Positions 7,981-18,201 of a stretch of 64,000 nucleotides of DNA are shown piece after piece (within the stretch, counting starts at the first letter, position 1; each line of letters starts with the position of its first letter). The position numbers and the translations under genes are program-made. The notes beneath the pieces were generated by a model, which saw only the letters and a program-made list of their open reading frames with translations, was not told where the DNA came from and ran no database searches. The stretch is taken from contig NZ_SLVB01000001.1 in assembly GCF_004341845.1 (NCBI RefSeq), positions 372,001-436,000 of the forward strand. Direction: 5' to 3'. The DNA comes from Novosphingobium sp. PhB165 (GTDB lineage Bacteria > Pseudomonadota > Alphaproteobacteria > Sphingomonadales > Sphingomonadaceae).

Positions 7981-10900
7981 ATGACGGGCATGGCTCGGTT
8001 TTTTGCGCGCGACAGGGCTCATGGCGATTCCGTGGGCGCAGGTGTGGCGCTCGCCCGGATGGCGGTTCTTGCCGCAGCCTATGCGCTGGCTGGCGCGGCG
8101 GGCCTCGATCTTGCCGTTCCGCCCGGTTATGCAACGCTGGTCTGGCCCGCTTCGGGCGTGGCGCTGGCGGGGCTGCTGGTCTGGGGGCGGCGCTGCTGGC
8201 CGGGAGTCTGGCTGGGCTCGCTGACAGTCAATCTGTGGCATACTCTGGACGGGGCCCCGGGCCATCTTCCGTTCGGGCTGGCGCTTGGCATGGGGGCGAT
8301 ACTGGGCCTGGGCGCCAGCGTGCAGGCCACGGTGGGCGCTGCAAGCGTGCGGCGGCATTTTTCCGCCGGGGTCGAACTGACCGATGTGCGGCGCACGGCG
8401 ACTTTTCTTGCACTCGTGGTGTTCGGGCCGTGCATGATCGCGGCGAGTGCGGGTGTTTCGGCACTGGCGCTGGCTGGCCGCGTCGATCCGGGGCTGGCGC
8501 TTCGCAACTGGGGTACATGGTACCTTGGCGACGTGCTCGGCGTTGTCGTTGTACTGCCGACGCTGCTGTTCTCGCCGGGTTCGCCGGTGCCGCTGCGCTG
8601 GCGGGGGCGGCCGATGCGGGGGGTGACCGCCACTGTCGCGATATGCCTTGCGCTTTCCATCGGCGTGACGTTCGCCTTGTGGAAGCACAGCGCCGAGCAG
8701 CAATTCTCGCGCGCGCACGCCAGTTTCTTCGCGCTGACCACCGAGACCGAACGCGCGCTGGATCGCCGTTTCGAGATCTATTCGCAGGCGCTCGACGGTG
8801 CCGCCGGGGTGCTTGCGGTCAACCCGGCGATGAGCGAGCGGGGCTGGTCCGACTATGTCGCGGCGACCGGGATCAAGCGCCATCTGCCCGGAATGCGCGG
8901 TATCGGCACGGTCGAGGCGGCAGCGTCGGGCGATATCGCGCGCCTTGTCGCCAATTCCGCACGGGGTGGCATGTCCCCGCCGAACATTCGCCTCGGTCCG
9001 GGCCGCTCCGAGCATTTCATCGTCACGCTGGTCGCCCCGATGGAACACAACCGCATGATCTACGGGCTTGATCTCGGTTTCGAACAGCACCGGCGCGAGG
9101 GGTTGGAACAGGCACGCCGAAGCGGCCGCCTGACGATGACCGCGCCGATTGCGCTGCTGCCGCACCGTCCGCCGCAGCCGGGCTTTCTGCTGATCCTGCC
9201 GCTCGGCAATGCGGCGCATGGTCATGATGGTGAGAAGAACGGCTTCCGCTGGGTCTATGCGCCGATCGGGCTCGATGACATCGTCGCGGGCCTCACCTCG
9301 CGGCAGGGGCAGGACTTCGCGCTGGAAGTGTTCGATGGCGATCATGCCGATCCCGCGCATCGCCTCTATGCGGTTGGCACCGAACAGATAAGCGGCACGC
9401 CGCTGTTCGTCAGGACCGAGAATGTCGATGTGTTCGGGCGACGCTGGACACTGCAATGGTCCAGCCTGCCTCCGTTCGAGGATCGCACGCTGTCGAACGA
9501 GCCGCTCAGCGTGCTGCTGGGCGGCGGGTTGGTCACGGTATTGCTGGGCATGCTGCTCGGCCATTTCGTGCGGCGCGAGGGGACGATCTCGCGCGAGGTG
9601 GAGCGCGCCACCGGCGAAGTTGCCCGCGTGGCCGAACAGCGGCGGCTGGCGGTGGAGGAACTGAACGAGAGCAACCGCCTGCTGATGCTGGCCGAAGCGA
9701 CGGTCCATGCCGGCCACTGGCGGCTGGATTTCATCTCAGGCACGCTCATGTGGTCGGACGAACTGTACCATATTCACGGGGTGGAGAAGGGCAGTGTCGT
9801 GCCCACGCCGGCGGAAGTGCTGACATTCTACTACCCCGATGACCAGCCCATCGTTTCCGCCGCGATTGTCGCCGCGCGCGAGCATGGCACCCCGTGCCGT
9901 TTCGCCGCGCGCCTCTACCGCGCCGATGGGGCGCTGCGTCATGTCGAGGTGGTGGCCAACGTCGAGCTTGACGAGCAGGGCCGGCCAGCGGGGCTGTTCG
10001 GCGTGCTGGCCGACCGCACCGAAGAGGCCGAACTGCGCAACGAACTGTTGCGCACCAGAGACGAGGCCTGTGCCGCCGCCGATGCGAAAAGCGCGTTCCT
10101 TGCCAACATGAGCCACGACATCCGCACGCCGATGAACGCCGTGCTGGGTTTCGCAGAACTGCTTCACCGCGCCGAACTGCCGCCCGAACAGCACCATCAG
10201 GTCGAGGTCATCCTCGATTCCGGGCGCAACATGATGAGCCTTCTCAACGACATCCTCGATCTTTCGAAGATCGATGCGGGGCGGCTCGAACTGGTCGAGC
10301 GCAATTTCGATGTGCGTTATCTGCTGGCCGGGTCGATCGCACTGTTCCGGCAGGCCGCCGCGGACAAGCAGATTACGCTCGATCTCGCGCTCGATCCCGC
10401 GGTGCCGCAGTGGATCCGGGGAGACAAGCTGCGCCTGCGCCAGATCCTCGACAACCTGATGAGCAATGCGATCAAGTTCACCGAGAGCGGCAAAGTCACG
10501 CTAGCTGCGCGGGTCGAGCGTGAGAGCGGCGCGCGGCGGCTGGTTGTGGCCGTCAGCGACACCGGCATCGGCATCGCCTCGGACCGCCAGCAGCGCATCT
10601 TCGACGGGTTCACGCAGGCCGATTCCACCATCCACGAACGCTTCGGCGGTACTGGCCTTGGCCTCGCGATCTGCGCACGACTGGCGGCGCTGATGGGGGG
10701 CACTGTCACGGTCGAAAGCCTGCCGGGCGAGGGTTCGACATTCGGCCTGCGCCTACCGCTGCAACTGGCGCTCGACGCGAACGAGGGCGGGCCGGGTGAG
10801 GGCGGGGATGAACCGCTGGAACTGGCCGGGCGGGTGCTGGTGGCCGAGGACAATCAGGTCAACCGCATGGTTGCCGGGGCCATGCTCGACCGGCTCGGTG

Positions 10901-11226
10901 TGCCCTACGAATTCGCGGAAGACGGCGAGGAAGCCGTCAACCGAGTGATGGCGGCGCGCGCTGCGAACGAGCCTTATGTGCTGGTCTTCATGGATATCCA
11001 GATGCCGCGCATGGGCGGGCACGATGCCACGCGGACATTGCGGGAGGCGGGTGTAAGTGCAAGCGAACTGCCCATCGTCGGGCTGTCCGCCAATGCCTTC
11101 CCCGAGGATACCGTGGCCGCGCTGGATGCCGGGATGCAGGCGCATCTCACCAAGCCGCTGCGGCTTGAGGCGCTGGCCGCCATGCTGCGTGAGTTCGCGG
11201 GCGAGGTGCTGCGCCGCACGCATTGA
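7981..11226 (+). CDS. MASE1/CHASE/PAS hybrid sensor histidine kinase
   Basis: The product has 1081 residues. The ATG at 7981 follows AAGGA by 5 bp. Domains in order: an N-terminal multi-helix MASE1-type membrane sensor (about 20-240); a CHASE-like extracytoplasmic sensor (about 245-430); a further membrane segment (about 506-528); a PAS domain (about 565-680); HisKA with His712 in SHDIRTPMNAV; HATPase with N-box DNLMSNAIKF, G1 SDTGIGI and G2 GTGLGLAI; and a C-terminal receiver with Asp1005 in FMDIQMP and Lys in LTKPL. All catalytic motifs look intact. Because it ends in a receiver it needs an Hpt partner, and one is encoded immediately upstream in the opposite direction. Signal unknown. Confidence 0.92.
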   Translation: MTGMARFFARDRAHGDSVGAGVALARMAVLAAAYALAGAAGLDLAVPPGYATLVWPASGVALAGLLVWGRRCWPGVWLGSLTVNLWHTLDGAPGHLPFGLALGMGAILGLGASVQATVGAASVRRHFSAGVELTDVRRTATFLALVVFGPCMIAASAGVSALALAGRVDPGLALRNWGTWYLGDVLGVVVVLPTLLFSPGSPVPLRWRGRPMRGVTATVAICLALSIGVTFALWKHSAEQQFSRAHASFFALTTETERALDRRFEIYSQALDGAAGVLAVNPAMSERGWSDYVAATGIKRHLPGMRGIGTVEAAASGDIARLVANSARGGMSPPNIRLGPGRSEHFIVTLVAPMEHNRMIYGLDLGFEQHRREGLEQARRSGRLTMTAPIALLPHRPPQPGFLLILPLGNAAHGHDGEKNGFRWVYAPIGLDDIVAGLTSRQGQDFALEVFDGDHADPAHRLYAVGTEQISGTPLFVRTENVDVFGRRWTLQWSSLPPFEDRTLSNEPLSVLLGGGLVTVLLGMLLGHFVRREGTISREVERATGEVARVAEQRRLAVEELNESNRLLMLAEATVHAGHWRLDFISGTLMWSDELYHIHGVEKGSVVPTPAEVLTFYYPDDQPIVSAAIVAAREHGTPCRFAARLYRADGALRHVEVVANVELDEQGRPAGLFGVLADRTEEAELRNELLRTRDEACAAADAKSAFLANMSHDIRTPMNAVLGFAELLHRAELPPEQHHQVEVILDSGRNMMSLLNDILDLSKIDAGRLELVERNFDVRYLLAGSIALFRQAAADKQITLDLALDPAVPQWIRGDKLRLRQILDNLMSNAIKFTESGKVTLAARVERESGARRLVVAVSDTGIGIASDRQQRIFDGFTQADSTIHERFGGTGLGLAICARLAALMGGTVTVESLPGEGSTFGLRLPLQLALDANEGGPGEGGDEPLELAGRVLVAEDNQVNRMVAGAMLDRLGVPYEFAEDGEEAVNRVMAARAANEPYVLVFMDIQMPRMGGHDATRTLREAGVSASELPIVGLSANAFPEDTVAALDAGMQAHLTKPLRLEALAAMLREFAGEVLRRTH

Positions 11227-11289
11227 TGAACCCCGGTCATGGCTGCGTGCCGACTGATCGCGCTAATCGTTCGCGAAGTTTTGCCCTAG

Positions 11290-12336
<1,047 letters not shown>

Positions 12337-12343
12337 TGAACGG

Positions 12344-12374
12344 GTCCGGCGCTGCCCGATCGGCGGCGCCGGAC
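12344..12374. terminator. Bidirectional hairpin between convergent genes
   Basis: GTCCGGCGC at 12344-12352 pairs with GCGCCGGAC at 12366-12374, and the inner bases extend the stem to about 13 bp with a short loop. There is no clear T-run, but it fills most of the 40-bp gap between the convergent aldo/keto reductase and LysR genes and so probably serves both. Confidence 0.55.
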
Positions 12375-12376
12375 AT

Positions 12377-13273
12377 TCACCCGCCGCGATAGCGCAGCGC
12401 GTCCACCAGCAGACGGAAGGCGGCGGAAGATTGACGGCGGCTGGGATAGTAAAGGTGGTATCCGGGGAAGGGCTGGCACCAGTCCTCCAGCAGCGGAACG
12501 AGCGCGCCTGACTCCACATAGGGCCGCGAGAACGATTCCATCATGATCGCGATCCCGCTGCCGTCCAGCGCGGCTTTCAGGATCATCGGCATCGAATTGA
12601 ACGTCAATTGCCCATCGACGCGGACGTTCAGGGCGCGGCCATCGCGTTCGAATTCCCAGGCATAGAGATTGCCGCGCGTGCGGAAGCGCAAGTTGATGCA
12701 CTGGTGGCCGGCAAGATCGTGCGGCGTCACGGGCCTGCCGTGGCGCGCGAGATATTCGGGCGAGGCGACTGGCACCAGCCGCATCTCCGGCCCGATGCAG
12801 ACCGCGATCATGTCGCGCGCGACCGACTCGCCCAGACGGATACCCGCATCGAAACGGTCTGCGACGATGTCGGACAGGCCGGAATCGACGCTGACTTCCA
12901 CGTTGATCTCGGGATAGCGCTCAAGGAACGGCTTGAGCGAGGGCCAGAGCAGTTCGTGGGCGGCGTGTTCGGTGGTCGTCAGGCGGATCGTTCCGGCCGG
13001 TCGCTCGCGCAGTTCCCCGATGGTGGTCAGGCTCTGGTCGATCTCCTGAAAGGCAGGACGCAGGCTGGCGAGCAGCCGCTCGCCCGCCTCGGTGGGCGCG
13101 ACGCTGCGCGTGGTGCGGGCCAGCAGGCGAACGCCGAGTCGCGCTTCCAGCCGGCGGATCGTATGGCTCAGCGCCGATTGCGAGGAACTCAGCTTGGCGG
13201 CCGCGCGGGTAAAACTGCCCTCGTCGGCGACGGCGATGAAGGCGATGAGGTCGGCCATGTGCTCACGTTGCAT
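12377..13273 (-). CDS. LysR-family transcriptional regulator
   Basis: The 298-residue protein has an N-terminal winged helix-turn-helix (GSFTRAAAKLSSSQSALSHT, then IRRLEARLGVRLL) and a LysR substrate-binding domain (about residues 90-295). The start at 13273 gives MQREHMADLIAF; a start at the second Met, 15 bp later, is possible. It faces the zinc alcohol dehydrogenase gene across about 150 bp, the classical LysR arrangement, so it may activate that gene and possibly the convergent aldo/keto reductase. The inducer cannot be told from sequence. Confidence 0.9.
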   Translation of the reverse strand: MQREHMADLIAFIAVADEGSFTRAAAKLSSSQSALSHTIRRLEARLGVRLLARTTRSVAPTEAGERLLASLRPAFQEIDQSLTTIGELRERPAGTIRLTTTEHAAHELLWPSLKPFLERYPEINVEVSVDSGLSDIVADRFDAGIRLGESVARDMIAVCIGPEMRLVPVASPEYLARHGRPVTPHDLAGHQCINLRFRTRGNLYAWEFERDGRALNVRVDGQLTFNSMPMILKAALDGSGIAIMMESFSRPYVESGALVPLLEDWCQPFPGYHLYYPSRRQSSAAFRLLVDALRYRGG

Positions 13274-13421
13274 TCATGAGGCTCTATCATGACTGCATTG
13301 CGATTTCCTCCGGTTTTCGTGAGTGTTCGCTGTCCCTATATGAGGGTATGCTGCATTGCGGCATTCGATTCCCCGAAAATACCCTCTCCCAGGCACTCTT
13401 CCTCCAAGGATCTCCCCAGAC

Positions 13422-14462
13422 ATGAAGACCATCGGCTATGCCGCCCAGTCTCCCGAGACTCCGCTTGCCCCCTACGAGTTCGAGCGCCGCGACTTGCGCC
13501 CGGACGATGTCGCCATCGAGATCCTCTACTGCGGCGTCTGCCATTCGGACCTGCATACCGCCCGCAACGACTGGGGCGGCGCGCGGTACCCGATCGTTCC
13601 GGGCCACGAGATCGTCGGCCGCGTCACGGCTGTCGGCCCCGAAGTGACGCGCCACGCGGTGGGCGATACGGTCGCCGTCGGTTGCCTTGTCGATAGCTGC
13701 GGCCACTGCGACCAGTGCGAGCGCGACCTTGAAAACTATTGCCGCAACGGCTGGACCGGCACCTACAACGGTCTCGACAGGGTGACCGGCGAGGTGACGC
13801 AGGGCGGATACGCGCGCGCCATCGTCGTGCGCGAGGAATTCGTCCTCACCATGCCCGAGGGGCTCGATGTCTCCAAGGCGGCGCCGCTGCTCTGCGCCGG
13901 CATCACCACCTATTCGCCGCTGCGCGAATGGAACGTGGGCGAAGGCAGCCGCGTCGGCGTGATCGGCCTTGGCGGTCTTGGCCACATGGCGGTCAAGCTG
14001 GCCGCCGCGATGGGCGCGGACGTCACCGTGTTTAGCCGCACGCCGGGCAAGGAGCAGGATGCACTGGATCTGGGCGCCAAGCGCGTGCTGATCTCCAGCG
14101 ATGTCGAGGCGATGAAGGCGGCTGCCAACAGCTTCGACGTCATCATCGATACCGTGCCGGTGAAGCACGATCTCAATCCCTACCTGCCGCTGGTGGATAT
14201 CGACGGCAGCCTGGTGCTGGTCGGCCAGATCGGCCCGGTGGACGAGCCGATCACCACGCCGCTGATCTTCGGCCGCCGCCGCATTGCCGGTTCGCTGATC
14301 GGCGGCATCGCCGAAACGCAGGAAATGCTCGACTTCTGTGCCGAGAAGAACATCCTTCCCGAAGTAGAGATGATCCGCATGGACGAGATCAACCACGCGT
14401 TCGAGCGCATGGAACGGTCCGACGTGCACTATCGCTTCGTGATCGACATGAGCACGCTCTAG
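13422..14462 (+). CDS. Zinc-dependent alcohol dehydrogenase / aldehyde reductase (YahK-like)
   Basis: Starting at the ATG at 13422 the protein has 346 residues; an extended frame upstream has no family resemblance. It is a medium-chain dehydrogenase. Catalytic zinc ligands lie in CGVCHSDLH and PGHEIVG. The structural zinc site is the four-cysteine segment CGHCDQCERDLENYC. The nucleotide-binding turn is GLGGLGHMAVKLAAAMGA. The pattern matches the cinnamyl-alcohol-dehydrogenase/YahK subgroup, which reduces many aldehydes with NADPH. It is divergent from the LysR gene and is followed by a terminator hairpin. Physiological substrate unknown. Confidence 0.9.
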   Translation: MKTIGYAAQSPETPLAPYEFERRDLRPDDVAIEILYCGVCHSDLHTARNDWGGARYPIVPGHEIVGRVTAVGPEVTRHAVGDTVAVGCLVDSCGHCDQCERDLENYCRNGWTGTYNGLDRVTGEVTQGGYARAIVVREEFVLTMPEGLDVSKAAPLLCAGITTYSPLREWNVGEGSRVGVIGLGGLGHMAVKLAAAMGADVTVFSRTPGKEQDALDLGAKRVLISSDVEAMKAAANSFDVIIDTVPVKHDLNPYLPLVDIDGSLVLVGQIGPVDEPITTPLIFGRRRIAGSLIGGIAETQEMLDFCAEKNILPEVEMIRMDEINHAFERMERSDVHYRFVIDMSTL

Positions 14463-14486
14463 GTCTCATCCAAATCACGGACCATG

Positions 14487-14520
14487 AATGGCCGGCGCAT
14501 CTTGCGCCGGCCATTTTCAT
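14487..14520 (+). terminator. Intrinsic terminator after the alcohol dehydrogenase gene
   Basis: AATGGCCGGCGCA at 14487-14499 and TGCGCCGGCCATT at 14503-14515 form a perfect 13-bp stem with a 3-nt loop, followed by TTCATT. Confidence 0.8.
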
Positions 14521-14631
14521 TGGTGCGGCTGATACACGTTGCAACAATTTACCTGTGGCCTTTCACCTTGACCTGAAAGGCAAAACAAGGACATCCTCGC
14601 GCTCCCCCAAGGGCTGTGGAGTCCCTCGAAC

Positions 14632-16107
14632 TTGCGAGCTGCAATCGTCCGACGTCTTCCGCTCCCGCTTGCCTTTTGTTTGCTCTCCGCATGCACGGTC
14701 GGGCCGAACTACGCACCCAAGAGCGCGGCCGAAATCGGTGTGCCGGACCAGTGGTCAGTCACGGCCCCGCCGGCTGCTGCAGACCTGACCCGCTGGTGGC
14801 AGACATTCGACGATCCGGTGCTGACCCAACTGGTCGATCAGGCGGCCGCCGCCAATCTCGATCTGGCGCAGGCGCTGGCGCGGCTGCGGCAGGCGCGGGA
14901 ATCGCTGGTCATCAGCCGCTCCGCGTTGCTCCCCTCGGTTTCGGCGTCGGGCAGCATCAACCGCACCGAACCGCTGAAGGGCGGCGGCACCACGCTGACC
15001 CAGCCCGACGGCACCGTGGTCGTGGCCGGCAGCGGCGGCAGCACCAGTTTTTCGCTGGGCGCGGACGCCAGCTATCAGCTTGACCTGTTCGGCGGCAATC
15101 GCCGCGCGGTGGAAGCCAGCAAGGCGCAGTTCGAAGGCTCCGGCTTCGATTACGCGACCACGCTGCTCTCGGTGGAGAGCGAAGTGGCGCGCAATTATGT
15201 GCTGGCGCGCGGCTATCAGGCGCAGCTGGACAATGCCCGCGCCAGTCTGGCCATTCAGGACGACAACCTGAGCATCGCGCACTGGCGGGTGATGGCCGGG
15301 CTGGTTTCCTCGCTCGACGAGCAACAGGCCCGCGCCAGCCGCGCGCAGACGGCGGCGACGATCCCGCAAGTAGAGCAGCAATATGCCGCGGCGGTGGCGC
15401 GGATCGGCGTGCTCACCGGGCAGGCGCCGGGTGCGCTGCGGCCGTTGATGGAAGCACCGAAACCCATTCCCGAGGGGCCGCGCGAACTTGGCGCCGGAAT
15501 CCCCGCGAACGTGCTGCGCCAACGGCCGGACGTGCGCTCGGCCGAGCGCAATCTGGCGGCGACGACCGCGCAGATCGGCGTGGCGAAGGCGCAGCTCTAT
15601 CCGCAGTTCAACATATCGGCCAGCATCGATACCAATGCGGCCAGCTTCGGCGGGCTGCTGGAGACGATCACCGGCGGCCTGTTCGGCGGGATCAGTCAGG
15701 CGATCTTCAACGGCGGGCGTCTCAATGCGCAAGTCCGCTCCAGCCGTGCGGCGGCGGACGGCGCTTTTGCGGCCTACAAGTCCTCCGTCCTCACCGCGAT
15801 GGAGGATGTCGAGAACGCCGTGGTTGCGCTGCAATCGGCGGAGGCGCGGGAGAAGGAATTTGCGATCGCGCTCGATGCGTCGAACAATTCGGCGTTGCTG
15901 GCGCGGATGCAGTACCGCTCCGGTCTGACTGACTTCACTACGCTGAACACGCAGGAAGCCGCGCTCGTTTCCGCGCGGAACGGGCTGGTTCAGGCCCATG
16001 CCGACCGCGCGACTGCGGTGATCGCGCTCTACAACGCGCTCGGCGGCGGCTGGGACCCCGGCGCCGACTATACCGCGCTTGCTACCAAGCCACAGGGAAC
16101 CGACTGA
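14632..16107 (+). CDS. NodT-family outer-membrane efflux lipoprotein (TolC-like)
   Basis: The 491-residue protein starts at a TTG (14632), chosen because it gives a lipoprotein signal peptide with lipobox LLSAC near residues 17-21 and has GGAG about 10 bp upstream. The mature sequence begins TVGPNYAPK, the NodT/OprM family signature, and contains two outer-membrane efflux protein repeats (PSVSASGSINRTEP; YPQFNISASIDTNAASFGG). It forms the outer-membrane channel of a tripartite pump. The next genes encode the periplasmic adaptor (2 bp downstream) and MacB-type ABC components, so this is a NodT-MacA-MacB type operon. Exported substrate unknown. Confidence 0.92.
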   Translation: MRAAIVRRLPLPLAFCLLSACTVGPNYAPKSAAEIGVPDQWSVTAPPAAADLTRWWQTFDDPVLTQLVDQAAAANLDLAQALARLRQARESLVISRSALLPSVSASGSINRTEPLKGGGTTLTQPDGTVVVAGSGGSTSFSLGADASYQLDLFGGNRRAVEASKAQFEGSGFDYATTLLSVESEVARNYVLARGYQAQLDNARASLAIQDDNLSIAHWRVMAGLVSSLDEQQARASRAQTAATIPQVEQQYAAAVARIGVLTGQAPGALRPLMEAPKPIPEGPRELGAGIPANVLRQRPDVRSAERNLAATTAQIGVAKAQLYPQFNISASIDTNAASFGGLLETITGGLFGGISQAIFNGGRLNAQVRSSRAAADGAFAAYKSSVLTAMEDVENAVVALQSAEAREKEFAIALDASNNSALLARMQYRSGLTDFTTLNTQEAALVSARNGLVQAHADRATAVIALYNALGGGWDPGADYTALATKPQGTD

Positions 16108-16109
16108 GC

Positions 16110-17435
16110 ATGGCCGACGAAACCCTCGACGAATTCCTCGGCGCCGACAAGCGCCCGCTGTGGCAGCGCAAGTGGGTACCGTGGACCGCGCTGGCGCTTG
16201 TCGTGGCGCTGGCGTTGCTGCTCTCGCAGTGCTTCGGCGGCAAGGAGACGGCGAGCTACGCCACCACCAAGGCCGAGAAAGGCCACCTCGTTACCACCGT
16301 GGCTGCCACCGGCAGGCTGGCGCCGACCAATCAGGTGACGGTCGGCTCGCAGCTTTCGGGTCTGGTGGTCAAGGTACTGGTCGACGTCAATGACCGCGTG
16401 GAGCGCGGGCAAGTGCTCGCCGAGATCGATCCCGAGCAGATCGAGGACCAGATCCGCCAGTACACCGCGCAAGTGAACGCCAATCAGGCGCAAGTTGCGC
16501 AGGCCAAGGCCACGCTGGCGGAATCGCAGGCACAGCTTGCCCGTCTTGAGGAAGTCTCGCGGCTGTCCGGCGGCAAGGTGCCTTCGGGAACCGAACTCCA
16601 GACCGGCCGGGCCGACGTGCAGCGCGCGCAGGCGGCGGTGAAGACCGCCGAGGCCAATGTGGAGGCCGCCAAGGCAACTCTGGCGCAGAGCCAGACCCAG
16701 CGTTCGCGCGCGCTGATCGTCTCGCCGGTCTCGGGCGTGGTTCTCGCGCGTGAGGTCGATCCCGGCCAGACCGTGGCCTCCTCGTTCAACACGCCGACCT
16801 TGTTCGTGATCGCCGAGGATCTCAGCAAGATGAAGCTGGAAGTCGCTATCGACGAGGCGGACGTGGGCACCGTGAAGCAGGGCCAGGCGGCGAACTTCAC
16901 GGTCGATGCCTTCCCCGGCGAGACTTTCCCCGCGAAGATTACCCGCGTGGAAATCGGCTCGAACCAGACGGTGTCCTCGGCCACTTCGTCCAGCACCACT
17001 TCAACCACCAGCACCACCGGGCAGGTGGTGTCCTATGCTGCCGATCTGTCGGTGGCCAATGAGGACTTCCGCCTGCGCCCGGGCATGACCGCGACGGCGG
17101 AGATCGTCACCTCGGACAAGAACGGCGTGCTGCTGATCCCCAATGCCGCACTCTCGTTCACGCCCGAAACCAGCGGCAGCGCGAAGAAATCTGGCGGCGG
17201 CGTCACCTCGGCGATCGGCTTCCGTCCGCCGCGCCGGGGCCAGCCGGCAGCCAAGAGCGCCACGGTGGAACGCGGATCGCGCCGCACGATTTATGTGCTG
17301 GGCGCGGACGGCAAGCCGCAGGCCATGGGCGTCGTTACCGGTTCCAGCAATGGCCAGCAGACCGAAGTGGTGGGCGGCGATCTCAAGCCCGGCATGCAGG
17401 TCATCACCGGCCAGCTCGCCTCGAACGGAAGCTGA
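16110..17435 (+). CDS. macA: MacA-like periplasmic adaptor (membrane fusion protein)
   Basis: This 441-residue protein has one N-terminal membrane anchor (WTALALVVALALLLSQCF), a lipoyl/barrel-sandwich domain (VTVGSQLSGLVVKVLVDVND) interrupted by a long alpha-helical hairpin rich in Gln and Ala (about residues 105-200), and beta-barrel and membrane-proximal domains. A Ser/Thr-rich insertion (TSSSTTSTTSTTGQ) is present in the beta-barrel region. MacA-type adaptors bridge a MacB ABC transporter and a TolC-family channel and stimulate the ATPase. It lies between the NodT channel gene and the ABC ATPase gene, 10 bp from the latter. The assignment to the MacA group rests on the ABC partners. Confidence 0.88.
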   Translation: MADETLDEFLGADKRPLWQRKWVPWTALALVVALALLLSQCFGGKETASYATTKAEKGHLVTTVAATGRLAPTNQVTVGSQLSGLVVKVLVDVNDRVERGQVLAEIDPEQIEDQIRQYTAQVNANQAQVAQAKATLAESQAQLARLEEVSRLSGGKVPSGTELQTGRADVQRAQAAVKTAEANVEAAKATLAQSQTQRSRALIVSPVSGVVLAREVDPGQTVASSFNTPTLFVIAEDLSKMKLEVAIDEADVGTVKQGQAANFTVDAFPGETFPAKITRVEIGSNQTVSSATSSSTTSTTSTTGQVVSYAADLSVANEDFRLRPGMTATAEIVTSDKNGVLLIPNAALSFTPETSGSAKKSGGGVTSAIGFRPPRRGQPAAKSATVERGSRRTIYVLGADGKPQAMGVVTGSSNGQQTEVVGGDLKPGMQVITGQLASNGS

Positions 17436-17445
17436 GGGCAGGGCC

Positions 17446-18201
17446 GTGGCCGAAACCGGCTCCGACGCCGTGCCCGTCATCGCCCTGCGCGGGATCACCA
17501 AGGTCTTCGGCGTGGGAGAGACCGCGTTCCGCGCGCTCAAGGGCGTGGACCTCGACATCATGGCGGGCGATTTCGTCGCGGTCATGGGCCCGTCGGGCTC
17601 CGGCAAGTCGACGATGATGAACATCCTCGGCTGCCTCGACGTGGCGAGCGGCGGAGAATACCTGTTTCAAGGCCACCACGTCGAAACGCTCGACCGCGAT
17701 CAGCGCGCGCTGCTGCGGCGCAAGTATCTGGGCTTCGTGTTTCAGGGCTTCAATCTGCTGGCGCGCACGTCGGCGTTGGAGAACGTGGAATTGCCGCTGC
17801 TTTATCGCGGCGATGCCAAGCATGAACGGCGCAAGGCGGCGATGAATGCGCTTGAGCGCGTGGGCCTTGCCGAATGGGCGCACCACACGCCGGGCGAGCT
17901 TTCCGGCGGCCAGCAACAGCGCGTGGCAATTGCGCGCGCCATCGTCACCAATCCCGAAGTGCTGCTGGCGGACGAGCCCACCGGCAACCTCGACAGCCAG
18001 CGCTCGATCGAGATCATGGAGTTTCTCTCCACGCTCAACCGCGATTCCGGGATCACGGTGCTGATGGTCACGCACGAGCCCGACATGGCCGAATTCGCGC
18101 GGCGGATCGTCCATTTCAAGGATGGACTGATCGACCGGATCGAGCAGGGCAATGCACGTCAGGCCGTTTCGGATGTACCCGATTCCGGAGTTACCGGCTG
18201 A
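17446..18201 (+). CDS. MacB-type ABC transporter ATP-binding protein
   Basis: Starting at the GTG at 17446 (GAGGG 7 bp upstream) the product has 251 residues. It carries Walker A GPSGSGKS, the Q-loop FVFQGFN, the ABC signature LSGGQQQRVAIARA, Walker B VLLADEPTGNLDSQ and the switch His in MVTHEPDMAE. This is the LolD/MacB-type ATPase clade. It is encoded apart from its permease, whereas E. coli MacB fuses the two. The stop overlaps the permease start (TGATG), indicating translational coupling. It powers the tripartite exporter with the adjacent genes. Confidence 0.93.
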   Translation: MAETGSDAVPVIALRGITKVFGVGETAFRALKGVDLDIMAGDFVAVMGPSGSGKSTMMNILGCLDVASGGEYLFQGHHVETLDRDQRALLRRKYLGFVFQGFNLLARTSALENVELPLLYRGDAKHERRKAAMNALERVGLAEWAHHTPGELSGGQQQRVAIARAIVTNPEVLLADEPTGNLDSQRSIEIMEFLSTLNRDSGITVLMVTHEPDMAEFARRIVHFKDGLIDRIEQGNARQAVSDVPDSGVTG

